Made by a program: the position numbers and the translations under genes
In this document: positions 6,810 to 7,137 of the stretch, one piece after another
Numbering within the stretch: position 1 is the stretch's first letter
Layout: each line of letters begins with the position of its first letter
From: an archaeon
GTDB taxonomy: Archaea; Nanobdellota; Nanobdellia; SCGC-AAA011-G17; GW2011-AR17
Reading direction: 5' to 3'
DNA: 7,137 bases
Assembly: GCA_023245975.1 (NCBI GenBank)
Contig: JAHFJF010000045.1
Location: forward strand, 1-7,137
The notes under the pieces: generated by a model
Seen by the model: the letters and a program-made list of their open reading frames with translations, nothing else
The model's database searches: none
Told to the model about the DNA's origin: nothing

Positions 6810-6836
6810 GGCTTGGAAGCCTTTAATTCTTTGTTT
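6810..6836 (+). terminator. short hairpin plus T-rich tract
   Basis: GGCTTGGAAGCC (6810-6821) can form a short stem (GGCT/AGCC around TGGA). It is followed at once by the T-rich run TTTAATTCTTTGTTT (6822-6836). Archaeal termination relies mainly on T-rich tracts, so the tract is the likelier signal and the hairpin may be incidental. It lies between the large gene's stop (6802) and the tRNA promoter. Confidence 0.45.
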
Positions 6837-6844
6837 CCGTAAAA

Positions 6845-6852
6845 CTTATATT
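6845..6852 (+). promoter_or_regulatory. TATA promoter of tRNA-Gly
   Basis: CTTATATT begins 33 bases before the mature 5' end of the tRNA, preceded by GTAAAA as a BRE-like flank. The spacing places the start of transcription at or within a few bases of the mature 5' end, so the tRNA is probably transcribed on its own. Confidence 0.6.
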
Positions 6853-6877
6853 CAATAGTTAAAACTCTAATTTCTAA

Positions 6878-6949
6878 GCGCCAGTAGTACAGTGGTTAGT
6901 ATTTGAGCTTCCCAAGCTTAGGACCCGGGTTCGAATCCCGGCTGGCGCA
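6878..6949 (+). tRNA. tRNA-Gly, anticodon CCC
   Basis: A complete 72-base cloverleaf, built by hand. The acceptor stem pairs GCGCCAG (6878-6884) with CTGGCGC (6942-6948), all seven pairs Watson-Crick. The D stem pairs GTAC with GTAT (one G-U) around a loop containing GG. The anticodon stem is TGAGC/GCTTA (one G-U) around the loop TTCCCAA, giving anticodon CCC at 6911-6913, which reads GGG. The variable loop is four bases. The T stem is CCGGG/CCCGG around TTCGAAT, and the discriminator base is A6949. The G1-C72 and C2-G71 pairs and the C35-C36 anticodon bases agree with glycine identity. No intron is present, and CCA is not encoded (TGT follows), so it must be added after transcription. It lies between the modular protein gene and a convergent gene. 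Confidence 0.96.
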
Positions 6950-6970
6950 TGTATTATTAATTTTTGTTTT
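6950..6970 (+). terminator. T-rich tract after tRNA
   Basis: The 21 bases after the tRNA are rich in T, including TTTTT at 6961-6965 and TTTT at 6967-6970. That is the typical form of an archaeal terminator for the tRNA transcript. The tract overlaps the last codons of the convergent gene on the other strand. Confidence 0.45.
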
Positions 6971-7136
6971 CAGGCTCAGGTGGCTTTTGTTCAACTTCCT
7001 CTTTAGAAACCTTATCTTTTTTCTTTTTCCTAGGTATAGCCAAAGAGACCAATAGGCCAGCCAGCCCAGTGTATGTTAATGGCCTGGATACAAGCCCCAA
7101 TGGCATTGACCTTTTTTTGGCATCATACAATATGGA
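6957..7136 (-). CDS. membrane-anchored protein C-terminus, 5'-truncated
   Basis: Reading leftward from the window edge, one frame is open for 59 codons to a TAA stop at 6959-6957. The visible part ends in a hydrophobic stretch (about visible residues 22-35, TYTGLAGLLVSLAI). A dense basic cluster (RKKKKDK) and a charged, proline-containing tail (EEVEQKPPEPENKN) follow. This suggests a C-terminal membrane anchor with a cytoplasmic tail, or the last helix of a larger membrane protein. The segment before it (DAKKRSMPLGLVSRP) is basic. The true length and start lie outside the window. Its stop is only seven bases from the 3' end of the tRNA on the opposite strand, so read-through would make RNA antisense to the tRNA. 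Coding status rests on the amphipathic pattern and the open frame; family unknown. Confidence 0.65.
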   Translation of the reverse strand, partial: SILYDAKKRSMPLGLVSRPLTYTGLAGLLVSLAIPRKKKKDKVSKEEVEQKPPEPENKN

Positions 7137-7137
7137 T

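Noticed and set aside
1..7137. CRISPR arrays, insertion sequences, attachment sites at the tRNA, long DNA repeats
   Set aside because: No spaced direct repeats, transposase-like frame or duplicated tRNA 3' end was seen in the window.

Overview
The window looks archaeal, most likely from a small-genome DPANN-type lineage (Woesearchaeota/Pacearchaeota-like; the exact phylum is an inference). The clues are: archaeal TATA boxes (CTTAATA, TTTATATA, TTTAAATA) placed 31-33 bases upstream of start codons that have no leader; a tRNA-Gly gene without encoded CCA; AT-rich DNA using AGA/AGG arginine codons and all three standard stops; and secreted proteins with cysteine modules beginning C-x-DSDSG/C-x-DTD, which I recall as common in DPANN surface proteins.

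Layout. Bases 1-282 hold the 3' end of a small exported protein. Converging on it with an 11-bp overlap is a minus-strand, very hydrophobic membrane protein (272-799). A palindrome-like TATA region (816-831) appears to drive that gene leftward and a rightward set of envelope genes. The rightward set is a single-pass membrane protein (849-2039); a lipoprotein coupled to it by TAATG (2039-2905); a second lipoprotein (2950-3870); a type-I membrane protein with 11 N-glycosylation sequons (3904-5253); and a secreted modular protein with two 8-cysteine modules around a fibronectin-III-like domain (5321-6802). Then come tRNA-Gly(CCC) (6878-6949) and the 3' end of a minus-strand, membrane-anchored gene (6957-7136). 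No stretch over 300 bases lacks a gene.

How it may work together. Five consecutive rightward genes are all exported, each held differently: N-terminal helix, lipid, lipid, C-terminal helix, or apparently free. The first three seem to share a beta-sandwich-like domain with a (V/S)EQ motif and two spaced cysteines, suggesting duplication and possibly one surface assembly. None belongs to a family I can name, so the functional link is inference from co-location and shared domains.

Expression. Genes with their own promoter appear leaderless. The operon-internal lipoprotein has a Shine-Dalgarno. The 5321 gene is the exception: its predicted transcription start falls on an ATG that opens a 7-codon mini-ORF whose stop overlaps the gene's GTG start.
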